A DNA stretch of 64,000 bases from Prado023 sp963700395. Lineage in GTDB: Bacteria; Actinomycetota; Actinomycetes; S36-B12; CAIYMF01. A model generated the notes under the pieces. The model did not search any database and was not told the origin of the DNA. It worked only from the letters and a program-made list of their open reading frames with translations. The stretch covers positions 310,001-374,000 of the forward strand of contig CAVOXI010000001.1 of NCBI GenBank assembly GCA_963700395.1. The letters run 5' to 3'. Positions 49,219-57,716 of the stretch are shown here, piece by piece. The translations under genes and the position numbers were made by a program. The stretch's first letter is position 1. The number at the start of each line of letters is the position of its first letter.

Positions 49219-49744
49219 TGGCCCGCTTCGTCACCCTCGCGCTCCTCGCGCTCCTGGCGGTCGCCGAGGTTGCCGCCGTCCTGGCGCTCGTCGACACGTT
49301 CGGACCCGGCCTGGCCGCTGCTCGTGCTGCTCCTGGACATGGTCGCCGGCCTGGCCGTGATCCGCTGGGGTGCGCGCAGCCAGCCACCGGTGCGCGGCTG
49401 GCGGATCGCTGCCGGGGTGTTCATCGCCCTGCCCGGACTGGTGCTTGACCTCGTCGGCCTGCGTGCTGCTGGTCCCGGCGGTCCAGCGCTGGGTCTCGGG
49501 ACACCTCCTGCGTGGGACCGAGGCGGCCATGCGCAAGCGTGGTGTGTCGGTGATCACCGTGACCGACGCCTCAGGCGCGCAGCGCACGACGGTCGTCCCG
49601 GGCGACGTCATCCCCGGGCAGGTGGTCGAGGGGGACCCCACCGGGCAGGGTACGCAGTCGGGACATGCAACGGACCGGGCCGGCAGTGAGCCGGAACCCG
49701 GTCCGAAGGTCGTGCGCGGCGAGATCGCCGGCCCGAACGACTAG
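49218..49744 (+). CDS. FxsA-family membrane protein (two +1 breaks)
   Basis: About 175 residues once two single-base breaks, near 49309 and 49460, are repaired. The assembled chain has the FxsA layout: helix 1 (FVTLALLALLAVAEVAAVLALV), TFGPGWPLLVLLLDMVAGLAVIRWG, then ALPGLVLDLVGLVLLVPAVQRWV with the conserved GLVLDLVGL-LLVP pattern, followed by a cytoplasmic tail with GTEAAMRKRGVSVITV. FxsA is a poorly understood inner-membrane protein known from phage exclusion. Start GTG overlaps the ppm1 stop, indicating co-translation. Convergent with rbpA. Confidence 0.82.
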
Positions 49745-49749
49745 TCGCC

Positions 49750-50106
49750 TCAGGCTGAGCGGCGGATCTCCTCGCCACGCATCTCGCGCAGCACATCGAG
49801 GCGCTCCTCGAGGACCTCTTCGAGCTCGGCAAGCGTGCGCCGCTCCAGCAGCATGTCCCAGTGGGTGCGCACGTGCTTCTCCGGCTTGCGCTCGGGCTCG
49901 ACGCCGTTGCGCAGGACAGCCGGTCCGCCGCAGGTGGCGCACTCCCAGTCGAAGGGGATCTCGGCCTCATCGGAGAAGGGCAGCGTGGTCGCGTGCCCAG
50001 CTGCACAGTCGTAGGTGGTCATCTGACGGGTCGCGAAGTCCACGCCCGCGTCGCTCTCATAGCTGGTCGATCCCAGCCGCGTCCCGCGAACAGCGCCGTT
50101 TGCCAT
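49750..50106 (-). CDS. rbpA: RNA polymerase-binding protein RbpA
   Basis: 118 residues. MANGAVRGTRLGSTSYESDAGVDFATRQ matches the N-terminal tail and the zinc-ribbon region follows with CAAGH and CATCGGPAVLRNG, then the basic linker and the sigma-binding domain HWDMLLERRTLAELEEVLEERL. RbpA stabilises open complexes with the primary sigma factor and is actinobacteria-specific. Start ATG 50106; the upstream frame continues but into the promoter. A SigR-like promoter lies about 80-105 bp upstream of the start. Confidence 0.95.
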   Translation of the reverse strand: MANGAVRGTRLGSTSYESDAGVDFATRQMTTYDCAAGHATTLPFSDEAEIPFDWECATCGGPAVLRNGVEPERKPEKHVRTHWDMLLERRTLAELEEVLEERLDVLREMRGEEIRRSA

Positions 50107-50186
50107 GATGTCGTGCCTTTCCGCATGTGGGCCCGATAGGGCCTGCCACGCACCTGGCGGCTGGGTGCAGCCGCACAAGCGAGTAA

Positions 50187-50212
50187 CAACGATTGACCAC
50201 CACTACATTCCC
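50187..50212 (-). promoter_or_regulatory. SigR/SigH-like promoter of rbpA
   Basis: On the minus strand GGGAAT (50212-50207), a 16-nt spacer and GTTG (50190-50187) closely match the thiol-stress sigma factor promoters of Streptomyces and mycobacteria. Transcription would start near 50180, leaving a leader of about 70 nt. rbpA is a known SigR target in Streptomyces coelicolor. Confidence 0.6.
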
Positions 50213-50367
50213 CGGCAAACCCCGCCGCAAACACGCGATGACGCTCAGATGCGGACCGTGAAGGTGAAGGCACGCGCCGTGGGCACGATTCCCCTGGCCG
50301 AGGACTCGGGTCGTCCCCATGGTAGCGCCCCTGGAGGCATCGCGGGGCGCATCTTCATCGACACCGG

Positions 50368-51120
50368 TCACCGGGGCCAGGATCCCCGGCGCATCAGCAC
50401 CTCGCGCAGCACTGAGGGTCGGTCCGTGATCAGGCCGTCGACACCGAGGTCGAGCAGGGCGTCCATCTCCGCGGGATCATCGACGGTCCACACGTGAACC
50501 TGTATCCCACGGCGGTGGGCCCGCTCGACGAAGCGGGGAGTCACGACTGGGACGCCCCGCACGCGGTGCGGGACCTGGGCGGCGCAGGCGGGGGAGCGGC
50601 TGGGCACGCCCAGGACCAGGCGGGCGACCTCGGAGGGACCCATGGAGGTTGCCAACCGCGGGCCGGCGAGGCTGCGCAGGCGGGCGAGTCGGGCGGTGGA
50701 GAAGGCCGCGGCGCATACCCGGTCCCACGCGTCGGCGTCGGCCACGGCCCGCAGGAAGGGCCCGATCGTGTCGTCCGACTTCACGTCCACGTTGAACCGC
50801 ACATGCGGCCAGCGCTGCAGCGCCTCTGCGAGGGCGATGGGGGCCTGACCATCGGCCATCAGCGACGCCCGGACCTGCGCCAGCGGCAGTGCGGACAGCC
50901 GGCCGGTGGCGTCGGTGGTCCGGTCCAGGGACGTGTCATGGAACACGACTGCATGCCCGTCGATCGTGGCCCGCACGTCGGTCTCGATCCAGCGCAAGCC
51001 GAGGTCGACGGCGTGCTGGAACGCCGTGGGGGAGTTCTCCGGGGCCTCGGCGGCGCCGCCGCGGTGGGCCAGTGCCAGGGGATGGGCGCCCGTCAGGAAG
51101 GGGTGCGTCCGATCGGGCAC
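50368..51120 (-). CDS. Glycerophosphodiester phosphodiesterase
   Basis: 250 residues, GDPD-type TIM barrel. LALAHRGGAAEAPENS gives the catalytic HRG and EN pairs, RWIETDVRATIDGHAVVFHDTSLDRTT the metal ligands and second histidine, and NVDVK another metal site; VHVWTVDDPAEMDALLDLGVDGLITDRP closes the barrel. Hydrolyses glycerophosphodiesters to glycerol-3-phosphate and an alcohol. No signal peptide, so cytoplasmic. It begins 2 bp after the stop of the subtilase gene on the same strand and may be co-transcribed with it. Confidence 0.9.
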   Translation of the reverse strand: MPDRTHPFLTGAHPLALAHRGGAAEAPENSPTAFQHAVDLGLRWIETDVRATIDGHAVVFHDTSLDRTTDATGRLSALPLAQVRASLMADGQAPIALAEALQRWPHVRFNVDVKSDDTIGPFLRAVADADAWDRVCAAAFSTARLARLRSLAGPRLATSMGPSEVARLVLGVPSRSPACAAQVPHRVRGVPVVTPRFVERAHRRGIQVHVWTVDDPAEMDALLDLGVDGLITDRPSVLREVLMRRGSWPR

Positions 51121-51121
51121 C

Positions 51122-52715
51122 TCAGTGACGGACCTTCAGGTAGTCGGTATGACTGGCCGACCAGCGCCCGTTCGCCTGCTTGACCCGGGCCCGCCAGCGC
51201 CCCTTGGCCGAGGGGATCGCCTGCACGACCGCCCGGCCGTCGGCACCGGAGGCGACGACCGCGACGGTGCGGTACTTGCGCTTGCCCGCCCTCTTGAACT
51301 CGAACCGCACGAGCGTGGGCGTGGGATTGGTTCGCCAGCTCCCGTCCGGGTAGCGCGCCTGGACCGTGACGACGAAGGTGGAGGCGACGACCGGTGAATG
51401 CAGGCTCCGGTGAGGCGTCGAACCCTCGCAGGCGCATCCTGGCGTTGGCGGCCGGACCATCGAGGGCGAGGGCCCGAGCCGCCTGGACGGCGGCGTCCGC
51501 GCGCAGGATCCCCTGGCCGAGCTGGTCGTCGCGACCGTTGCCGCTGATGTCGTCGGCAGCTGACAGCTGGACGGCCGAAGCAGCCTGCCCGGCGGTCAGC
51601 TGCGGGTAGGCGGAGAGGACCAGGGCGACCGCCGCAGCCACGTGCGGAGTTGCGAACGAGGTGCCCGACTCCAGGTCGTAGCCTCCGCCGGGGAGGCCGC
51701 CGAGGATGTCCTCACCGGGGGCTGCGATGTCGATGTGGCGACCGGTGTTGGAGAACGCCGACGGCGTGCCCGTCCGGTCGACGGACGCCACCGCGATGAC
51801 GTTGGGGGACGCGGCGGGGTACTGGACCTCGTTGCCCGACAGGTAGCTGTTGCCGCCTGCGGCGACGATCACCGCGCCCTTGGAGAAGGCATACGCACAG
51901 GCCGTGTCGAGGACTGGATCCCTGTCGGGGCCCCCCAGGGAGAGATTGATGACCCGGGCGCCGGCATCCGTGGCGGAGATGATGGCCTGGGCCACCGTGC
52001 TGCTGTCGCCGTAACCTGCGGGATCCAGCGCCGACACGGGGAGGATCGTGGCCTGGGGCGCGACGCCCGCCATGCCGACGCCGTCCAGGGCGCCCGCGAT
52101 GATGGTGGCGACGCGGGTGCCGTGGCCGTTCTGCTCAGGAAGGGGTGTCACGCCCGGGAGCAGGTCGATCTCGGGGAGCACCTTGCCGAGCAGGTCGGGA
52201 TGGGTCGCATCGACCCCGGTGTCGATGACGGCCACGCTGACCCCGGCGCCCTGCGTTGCCTGCCACGCGCCAGGAACACCCACCATGGGCAGGTTCCACT
52301 GGGTCGGTGCCAGCGGCTCGGTGTCCAGAAGAACGTCGGAGGCGCGCAGGGTGGTGGTGGGGGCAGCGACGACTCCGGGCAGGGTGTCCAGCTCGGAGAC
52401 GAGGGCGGCAGCCTGCCCATGGGTCTCGGTTCGCACCTTGCCGACGCTCAGTCCGCCGTCGGCGTCCTCCACGACCACCGACACCTCGTTGCCGGTGGAG
52501 CGCAGGCTCGTGTCGGTCGCGGTGACGTCGTGCGCCGAGTCCGGCAGGTCCAGACCGTCCAGTGCGCCCTCCACGGAGGCATCCGCCGCGACGCCCACCG
52601 GGTCAGCGACCACGCCGGGCGCACCGACGGCGTCGTCGGCGTGGGCGGGGGATCCGCCGACCAACAGCCCCAGAGCTGTGACGCCCGCGATGATCGGGCG
52701 GGGCAACCGGGCCAC
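51122..52715 (-). CDS. Secreted subtilisin-like serine protease, S8 (one +1 break in C-terminal region)
   Basis: About 530 residues. A Sec signal peptide (RLPRPIIAGVTALGLLVGGSPAHA) precedes a propeptide and the S8 catalytic domain with Asp in VIDTGVDATHPD, His in NGHGTRVATIIAG and Ser in GTSFATPHVAAAV; AAGGNSYLSG is the oxyanion region. The catalytic domain ends near DAAVQAARALAL. The reading frame then breaks near 51397; removing one base continues into VVASTFVVTVQARYPDGSW and a beta-rich C-terminal domain ending YLKVRH. Start: GTG 52715 is preferred over the upstream codon at 52814 because it begins the signal peptide and follows GAGG. Confidence 0.88.
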
Positions 52716-52985
52716 GGCGGGCTCCTCGAGGGTGGATGGGAATGTCTGGACCCAGTATGGAGGCAGCGTGCGACAGTGGGCGCCCACGCCGGGGTTCCGT
52801 GACACTAAGAGCACCTAAACGGCTCCTTCGCAGGCGCCGACGGGCCCGCTCGGCCACCCCGGCTGACGCGGGGGACCTCATGCGTGACCGAGGGTAGGGC
52901 CAACGTGGGGGCGGTGTCAGGGTCCGGTGGGCGGACTGGCACTCTTGGGACGGCCCCGTGATCCAGATGGGTTCGAGGAGGCGCG

Positions 52986-54035
52986 ATGCAGCAGGAGCAG
53001 GTGCGACGGGCCCAGGCAATCATCCACGGCCATCGAGTCGCCTACCGGGTGGCCGGTGATCCCTCGCTGCCCGTGCTGCTGCTCATCCACGGCATCACCA
53101 GCAGCAGCGCGACCTGGGATCCGGTGATCCCGGCGTTGGCCCAGCACGCCCACGTGGTCGCCCCCGACCTGTACGGCCATGGCGGCTCCGACGTGCCGGG
53201 GGCCGACTACTCGCTGGGGGGCTTCGCCACCCAGGTGCGCGACCTGATGGACTGCCTCGGTCACGATCGGGCCACGATCGTGGGGCACTCCCTGGGCGGC
53301 GGCGTGGCGATGCAGTTCGCCTACCAGTACTTCGAGCACTGCGAGCGACTCGTGCTGGTCGACAGCGGGGGGTTCGGCCGGGAGGTCAGCAAGGCCCTGC
53401 GCGCCGGGACGATGCCCGGCGTGGAGCTGATCCTGCCGGTGATCGCCAACCGGCACGTGCGCAACGCGGGCCTGGCGGCCTCCCGGGTCCTGTCCCGGAT
53501 GCCCGTGCGTCCTCGCCCCAGGCCCTCGACCGTCGAGGTCGTCCGGGGCTACTCGAGCCTGTCGGAGAGCCCCTCGCGCGCGGCCTTCGTACACACCCTG
53601 CGCAGCGTGGTCGAGCCGGGCGGCCAGCGGGTGAGCGCCGTGGACCGGCTGTACCTGACCGAGGGGCGCCCGACGCTGATCGTGTGGGGTGCGCGCGACA
53701 CAGTCATCCCCGTTGCCCATGCCCACCACGCGCACGACGTGATCCCCGGCAGCCGGCTGGAGATCTTCGAGCAGTCCGAGCACTTCCCGCACATGGACGA
53801 ACCTGCCCGGTTCGCGCGGGTCATGCTCGACTTCCTGGCCACCACCGAGCCCATGCACCTCGACCGGGCCACCATGCGCGAGCGGATGGTCCAGCGCACC
53901 CGCGAGCACCATGAGGCCGGTGAGCGTGAGGCTGCCGAGAGGCTGGCCCAGCAGGCTGCGGAGCTGGAGATCGCCGCAGGGGAGTGGGTCGACGACGAGG
54001 CGACTGCGGAGGACAACTCGGAGCCGACCGCATAG
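52986..54035 (+). CDS. Alpha/beta hydrolase
   Basis: 349 residues. LLLIHGITSSSATWDPVIPAL gives the oxyanion region, GHSLGGGVAMQFAY the nucleophile serine near residue 99, WGARDTVIP the acid and EQSEHFPHMDEP the histidine, so the triad is complete. After the hydrolase fold (to about residue 285) there is an unusual Glu/Ala-rich helical tail (MRERMVQRTREHHEAGEREAAERLAQQ) of about 60 residues. Substrate unknown; haloperoxidase, lactonase and esterase relatives share this core. A GAGGAGG lies upstream of the ATG. Confidence 0.85.
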   Translation: MQQEQVRRAQAIIHGHRVAYRVAGDPSLPVLLLIHGITSSSATWDPVIPALAQHAHVVAPDLYGHGGSDVPGADYSLGGFATQVRDLMDCLGHDRATIVGHSLGGGVAMQFAYQYFEHCERLVLVDSGGFGREVSKALRAGTMPGVELILPVIANRHVRNAGLAASRVLSRMPVRPRPRPSTVEVVRGYSSLSESPSRAAFVHTLRSVVEPGGQRVSAVDRLYLTEGRPTLIVWGARDTVIPVAHAHHAHDVIPGSRLEIFEQSEHFPHMDEPARFARVMLDFLATTEPMHLDRATMRERMVQRTREHHEAGEREAAERLAQQAAELEIAAGEWVDDEATAEDNSEPTA

Positions 54036-54063
54036 GGGACCTGCCCGGAACTGTCCCGGAGGG

Positions 54064-54090
54064 CTGGCACTCTCCCTAGGCGAGTGCTAA
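54064..54090 (+). promoter_or_regulatory. CIRCE operator (HrcA-binding) ahead of hsp20
   Basis: CTGGCACTC, a 9-nt spacer and GAGTGCTAA. The right half is a perfect match to the CIRCE consensus TTAGCACTC-N9-GAGTGCTAA; the left half differs at two of nine positions. It overlaps a TAATCT -10-like element at 54088-54093. Confidence 0.85.
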
Positions 54091-54130
54091 TCTTGAACTG
54101 CACCTCATGGACAACGAGGAGGTGGTTGAG

Positions 54131-54577
54131 GTGGCAAATCGATTCGATCCGTTCCGTGACCTCGATCGGCTCGCCGAGAGGATGTTCACGTCCGCCGTCG
54201 ATGTCGGGCAGGCGATGCGCGCAATGCCGATCGACCTGTACCGCGACGGCGACCACTGGATCCTGCTGTGCGACCTGCCCGGGATCGATCCCGGGTCCAT
54301 CGACGTCGATGTGGACGGCCGCGTCCTGACGATCCGGGCGCAGCGGGCCGCCGGCCCCGAGGGGGCCGAATGGCTGGCAGCCGAACGGGTGTCCGGGACA
54401 TTCGCGCGGCAGTTGACGCTGGGTGACGGCGTCGACCTGGACCAGATCGCAGCGTCGTACACGAACGGCGTGCTGATGCTGACCCTGCCGGTGGCCGAGG
54501 CCGCCAAGCCGCGCAAGATCGCCGTGGACTCCGGGAACTCAGCGCCGGTGCAGCTCACGGCGAGCGACGCCGGCTGA
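54131..54577 (+). CDS. Hsp20 small heat-shock protein
   Basis: About 148 residues. VANRFDPFRDLDRLAERMF is the N-terminal region; the alpha-crystallin core runs from MPIDLYRDGDHWILLCDLPGIDPGSIDVDVDGRVLTI to SYTNGVLMLTLPVAEAAKPRKIAV, containing the GVLMLTLPV strand. Holds unfolding proteins under heat stress. The GTG at 54131 is preferred because GAGGAGG lies 8 nt upstream; ATG 54107 is an alternative that would add 8 residues. The CIRCE element 40 bp upstream implies repression by HrcA, and a hairpin follows. Confidence 0.9.
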   Translation: MANRFDPFRDLDRLAERMFTSAVDVGQAMRAMPIDLYRDGDHWILLCDLPGIDPGSIDVDVDGRVLTIRAQRAAGPEGAEWLAAERVSGTFARQLTLGDGVDLDQIAASYTNGVLMLTLPVAEAAKPRKIAVDSGNSAPVQLTASDAG

Positions 54578-54585
54578 GATCGGCC

Positions 54586-54620
54586 GCTCGGGCTGGTGGA
54601 CGTGCTCCGCCAGCCCGAGC
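54586..54620 (+). terminator. Hairpin after hsp20
   Basis: GCTCGGGCTGG pairs perfectly with CCAGCCCGAGC (11 bp) around a 13-nt loop, 9 bp after the hsp20 stop. No T-run. Confidence 0.65.
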
Positions 54621-54670
54621 AGTCGGCTGGCCAGCATCGCCAGGAGCCGGGTTGCAGGCACTCTCAATAG

Positions 54671-54700
54671 TTGACCGATAATGCACATTATGTAAGGTAG
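54671..54700. promoter_or_regulatory. AT-rich island with inverted repeat ATAATG-CA-CATTAT
   Basis: TTGACC at 54671 is followed by ATAATG (54678-54683), CA, and CATTAT (54686-54691), in a region of markedly low GC. It looks like a promoter with an operator, yet no gene follows on the plus strand before 54788 and the minus-strand neighbour is downstream-facing. I see no gene in 54621-54787. Confidence 0.4.
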
Positions 54701-54787
54701 TAGTCGACCTGGACAGGGGGATCCTCCCCTGCCGCGACGAGGCAGGTGGGCTCCGGGAATCGCTCGGCAGCGAGGCCCTGCGGGCAG

Positions 54788-55546
54788 CTACGCCGCGGGG
54801 GTCAGCAGGCGAGCCGCGCTGGCGGCGAACTCGACAGGGTTGCGCATCATCCACCCGTGGTTGCCGGCCACGAGCCGGGTCGACGCCGAGGGCGCGGTGC
54901 GCAGCCGTCCTGCGGGCACGATCGAGTCGTGGTCGGCCAGGACGAGATGTGCCGGCACCGCCCGACGATGCAGGGTCGTCAGCTCACCGGTGAGGTCCGC
55001 GGTCTTGGCGGCATACGCGGACAGCGACAGCGGCAGGGGGTGGCGCAGCATGGCCGTCACCGAGTCCGAGGCCCTGATCGCCAGCTCCTGGTTGTACTCG
55101 AGGACCATCCCGCGCACCAGCGACAGCCACGAGCCCACCGAGGATCCAGCCCCGCCGACCGGGCAGACCAGCAGCAGCGCCGCGAAGGTCGTCAGCTCAG
55201 CGGCCGCTGCCCGAGCGAGGATCCCCGCGCCGAACGAGTGTCCAGCAACGGCGACCGGCTCGCCCTGCAGCGGTCCGACCCGGTGCGCCTGCGCGACGAA
55301 CTCCGCGTAGCCCGCAAGTGAGGAACTTCGCAGTGCCAGGGGCTCGGAGCGCCCGAACCCGGGCAGGTCGCATGCGTGGACGGCCCAACCGTTGGCTGCC
55401 AGTGCGTCGAGAGCCTTGCGGTAGCCCGGGAGCATCATCCCCCAGCCGTGCACGAACAGGATCGGCCTACCGGCCGGGTCGCCGTAGCGGTGCCAGCCCA
55501 CGCGGCGGCCGTCGACGGTGAACGTCGACTTCGCAGCGGGGGCCAT
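54788..55546 (-). CDS. Alpha/beta hydrolase (BioH-like)
   Basis: 252 residues. ILFVHGWGMMLPGYRKALDAL gives the oxyanion region, CDLPGFGRSEPL follows, GHSFGAGILARAAA holds the nucleophile serine, LADHDSIVPAGRLR the acid and LVAGNHGWMMRNP the histidine. The short lid region is typical of small esterases. The ATG at 55546 (MAPAAKSTFTVDG) is preferred over an upstream GTG or ATG because those codons fall into a composition-poor region next to the cspA terminator. Substrate unknown. Confidence 0.82.
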   Translation of the reverse strand: MAPAAKSTFTVDGRRVGWHRYGDPAGRPILFVHGWGMMLPGYRKALDALAANGWAVHACDLPGFGRSEPLALRSSSLAGYAEFVAQAHRVGPLQGEPVAVAGHSFGAGILARAAAAELTTFAALLLVCPVGGAGSSVGSWLSLVRGMVLEYNQELAIRASDSVTAMLRHPLPLSLSAYAAKTADLTGELTTLHRRAVPAHLVLADHDSIVPAGRLRTAPSASTRLVAGNHGWMMRNPVEFAASAARLLTPAA

Positions 55547-55631
55547 GGCCCATGTATCGGCTCCTCGACCCCGCTGATGAACCGGGGCAACTCCCCCGGC
55601 GGCACTCCCCCGGCCACCGCCCCACGCATGC

Positions 55632-55665
55632 GAGAGGGCCCCCACCGTTCGGTGGAGGCCCTCTC
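55632..55665 (-). terminator. Strong hairpin after cspA
   Basis: GAGAGGGCCCCCACC and GGTGGAGGCCCTCTC form a 15-bp stem with one mismatch around a 4-nt loop, 16 bp after the cspA stop. Symmetric, so it could act in both directions. Confidence 0.85.
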
Positions 55666-55680
55666 AAGACTGAGCGGCGG

Positions 55681-55884
55681 TCAGATGACGCGCACGTTCT
55701 CCGCCTGCGGGCCCTTCTGGCCCTGCGTGATGTCGAACTCGACGCGCTGGTTCTCGTCGAGCGAGCGGTACCCGTCAGCCGCGATGGCCGAGAAGTGGAC
55801 GAAAACGTCCGGTCCGCCGCCGTCCTGAGCGATGAAGCCGAAGCCCTTCTCGCCGTTGAACCACTTGACTGTGCCTTGTGCCAT
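55681..55884 (-). CDS. cspA: Cold-shock protein, CspA family
   Basis: 67 residues, one cold-shock domain: MAQGTVKWFNGEKGFGFIAQDGGGPDVFVHFSAIAADGYRSLDENQRVEF is the OB fold, with both RNA-binding motifs KGFGFI and VFVHF intact. It binds single-stranded RNA and DNA as a chaperone. The ATG at 55884 follows AAGGAAAC. A leader with no gene of its own lies upstream (55885-56050) and a strong hairpin ends the unit. Confidence 0.95.
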   Translation of the reverse strand: MAQGTVKWFNGEKGFGFIAQDGGGPDVFVHFSAIAADGYRSLDENQRVEFDITQGQKGPQAENVRVI

Positions 55885-56050
55885 TTCGTGTTTCCTTTGT
55901 GTGTGCTGTGTCTGCAGGGCCAACGCTGATGCCGATCCCTGGGCTGCCTCGATTGGCCAGCCATAATCAAAATGCCCGTCGGAGTGATCCGCGGGCGTCC
56001 CAACTTGTGGCGAAACCTGCTGTTGCAGCGAGTTCAACGTTAGCACGGAT
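55885..56050 (-). promoter_or_regulatory. Probable long 5' leader of cspA
   Basis: About 150 bp upstream of cspA contain no gene of their own and are less GC-rich than their surroundings, with TTGAAC near 56035 on the minus strand. Long structured leaders are usual for cold-shock genes; the exact start is not visible. Confidence 0.35.
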
Positions 56051-56091
56051 CTGCCCGGGAGTCCCCAGGCTGGACACAGGCGAGCCGCGGC

Positions 56092-56958
56092 TCAGCCGGC
56101 GACGGGCGCGTTCGTCCTCAGCCACCCGAGCAGGACCTCGTTGACCTCGTCGGGCGCCTCGTTCTGGACGAAGTGCCCGGCCGACTCGATGGGCACGACG
56201 GTGGCGGAGTTCGGGAAGGCGAGCGTTCCCCGCAGCGACTGCGGGCTGACCAGCTCCTGGCCGAGGAAGGCGTCGTGGACCCCCCAGATGACCAGAACCG
56301 GCGCGGCTATCGGCTGCGCGCGCCGTCCTGAGCCGCGCAGGGCGTCACGGAAGGCACTGCGGTACCAGTTGATGGGGCCCCGGGCGTCCTCCGGCGTCGC
56401 GAAGGCCTCGGCGTACGGCGTCAGGGTCTCGCGGTTCCAGACCTCGCGGACGTACGAGCCACCGCGCAGCATCCCGGGCATCGATCGGCTCACGAACATC
56501 TCGGGCAGCACCGGCAGCTGGAAGAAGAACATGTACCACGACCTGCGCAGCTGCCGCGGGCTTCGCATCAGGTGCTCCGCGAGCACGCGGGGGGGCGGGC
56601 AGTTCATGGCCACGAGGGCGGTCACCCTCTCCGGGTGCTGCAGTGCCACCGTCCATGCCGCTCCCCCGCCCCAGTCGTGCCCCACCACCACGGCACGCTC
56701 GGCTCCGACCGCGTCGAGCATCGAGACGACGTCGGCGGCAAGGTCCGCCGTGGAGAAGGACCCGTCGCGCACCGAGCCCGCGTACCCCCGCTGGTTCGGG
56801 GCGACGACGCGGTACCCGGCATCGGCCAGGGCCGGGACCTGGTGGCGCCATGACAGGTTGAGCTCGGGGAAGCCGTGGAGCAGGATGACGACGGGGCCGT
56901 CGTCGGGGCCGGCGATCATCGTCTCGAAGTCGCCTCGGGCGGTGTGCAGGACGGTCAT
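56092..56958 (-). CDS. Epoxide hydrolase-type alpha/beta hydrolase
   Basis: 288 residues. VVILLHGFPELNLSWRHQVPAL contains the HGFP oxyanion motif and VVVGHDWGGGAAWTVAL the nucleophile Asp of soluble epoxide hydrolases (GHDWG). VLVIWGVHDAFLG and VPIESAGHFVQNEAPDEV supply the acid and histidine. A cap region with YMFFFQLPVLPEMF and NWYRSAF includes tyrosines of the type used to bind the epoxide oxygen. Likely opens epoxides to diols, but haloalkane dehalogenase-like activity cannot be excluded. The ATG overlaps the stop of the sirtuin gene (ATGA), so the two are coupled. Confidence 0.85.
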   Translation of the reverse strand: MTVLHTARGDFETMIAGPDDGPVVILLHGFPELNLSWRHQVPALADAGYRVVAPNQRGYAGSVRDGSFSTADLAADVVSMLDAVGAERAVVVGHDWGGGAAWTVALQHPERVTALVAMNCPPPRVLAEHLMRSPRQLRRSWYMFFFQLPVLPEMFVSRSMPGMLRGGSYVREVWNRETLTPYAEAFATPEDARGPINWYRSAFRDALRGSGRRAQPIAAPVLVIWGVHDAFLGQELVSPQSLRGTLAFPNSATVVPIESAGHFVQNEAPDEVNEVLLGWLRTNAPVAG

Positions 56959-57710
56959 GACGTTGATCCTCCCCCAGATGCCCCGGCCAGCGATTTGCGG
57001 ACGACGTCGAGGACCTCGGAGATCGAGTCGCGCACGACCACCTCGGCGATGTCGTCGTAGGGGGTCGGCTCCGCGTTGACGATCGCCAGGGTGTCGGCCA
57101 CGCCGGCCAGGTTCGCCACCGGGGTCACCTGGAGGGAGGTGCCGATGGCCACGAGCAGGTCGGACTGCGCGACGGCCGTGAACGCGGCGTCGAGCACATC
57201 GGCGTCCAGGGGCTGGCCGAACGAGACGGTCGCGGTCTTCAGGATCCCGCCGCAGATCAGGCACGGCGGGTCCGGCTCCGGCCTGGACAGGACCTCGGGG
57301 GTGGGCCATCGGGCGCCGCAGGACAGGCAGGAGACCTCCCAGATCGTCCCGTGCAGCTCGAGGACACCAACCGATCCGGCGCGCTGGTGCAGGCCGTCGA
57401 TGTTCTGGGTCAGCAGCACCGCCACGTGACCGGAGCCCTGAAGCGCGGCCAGGGCGTGGTGGCCCAGGTTCGGCTCGGCCGAGAAGGACGGGTTCTGGCG
57501 TCGGTTGGCCCACGCCATCCGGCGGACCTCCGGGTCGCGCAGGTATGTACCGATGTCGAACATCGCCTGGGCGGACGGATTTCGGGTCCACAGCCCGTTG
57601 GGCCCGCGGAAGTCAGCGATCCCGGAGTCGGTCGAGACTCCAGCGCCGGTGAGCACCACCACGCGGGGCGATCGCGCCCACACGTCCACCAGGTCGCCCG
57701 GGGTGCCCAT
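56955..57710 (-). CDS. cobB: Sirtuin NAD-dependent protein deacylase
   Basis: 251 residues. VVVLTGAGVSTDSGIADFRGPNGLWT binds NAD, TQNIDGLHQRAG contains the Asn-Asp pair, LHGTIWEVSC supplies the catalytic histidine and first zinc cysteine, and CLSCGARW with CLICGG complete the four-Cys zinc site; AIGTSLQVTPVA and IVNAEPTPYDD close the Rossmann fold. Removes acyl groups from lysines, regulating for example acyl-CoA synthetases. Its start ATG is at 57710. Followed by an overlapping epoxide hydrolase-type gene. Confidence 0.93.
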   Translation of the reverse strand: MGTPGDLVDVWARSPRVVVLTGAGVSTDSGIADFRGPNGLWTRNPSAQAMFDIGTYLRDPEVRRMAWANRRQNPSFSAEPNLGHHALAALQGSGHVAVLLTQNIDGLHQRAGSVGVLELHGTIWEVSCLSCGARWPTPEVLSRPEPDPPCLICGGILKTATVSFGQPLDADVLDAAFTAVAQSDLLVAIGTSLQVTPVANLAGVADTLAIVNAEPTPYDDIAEVVVRDSISEVLDVVRKSLAGASGGGSTS

Positions 57711-57716
57711 GGACCA

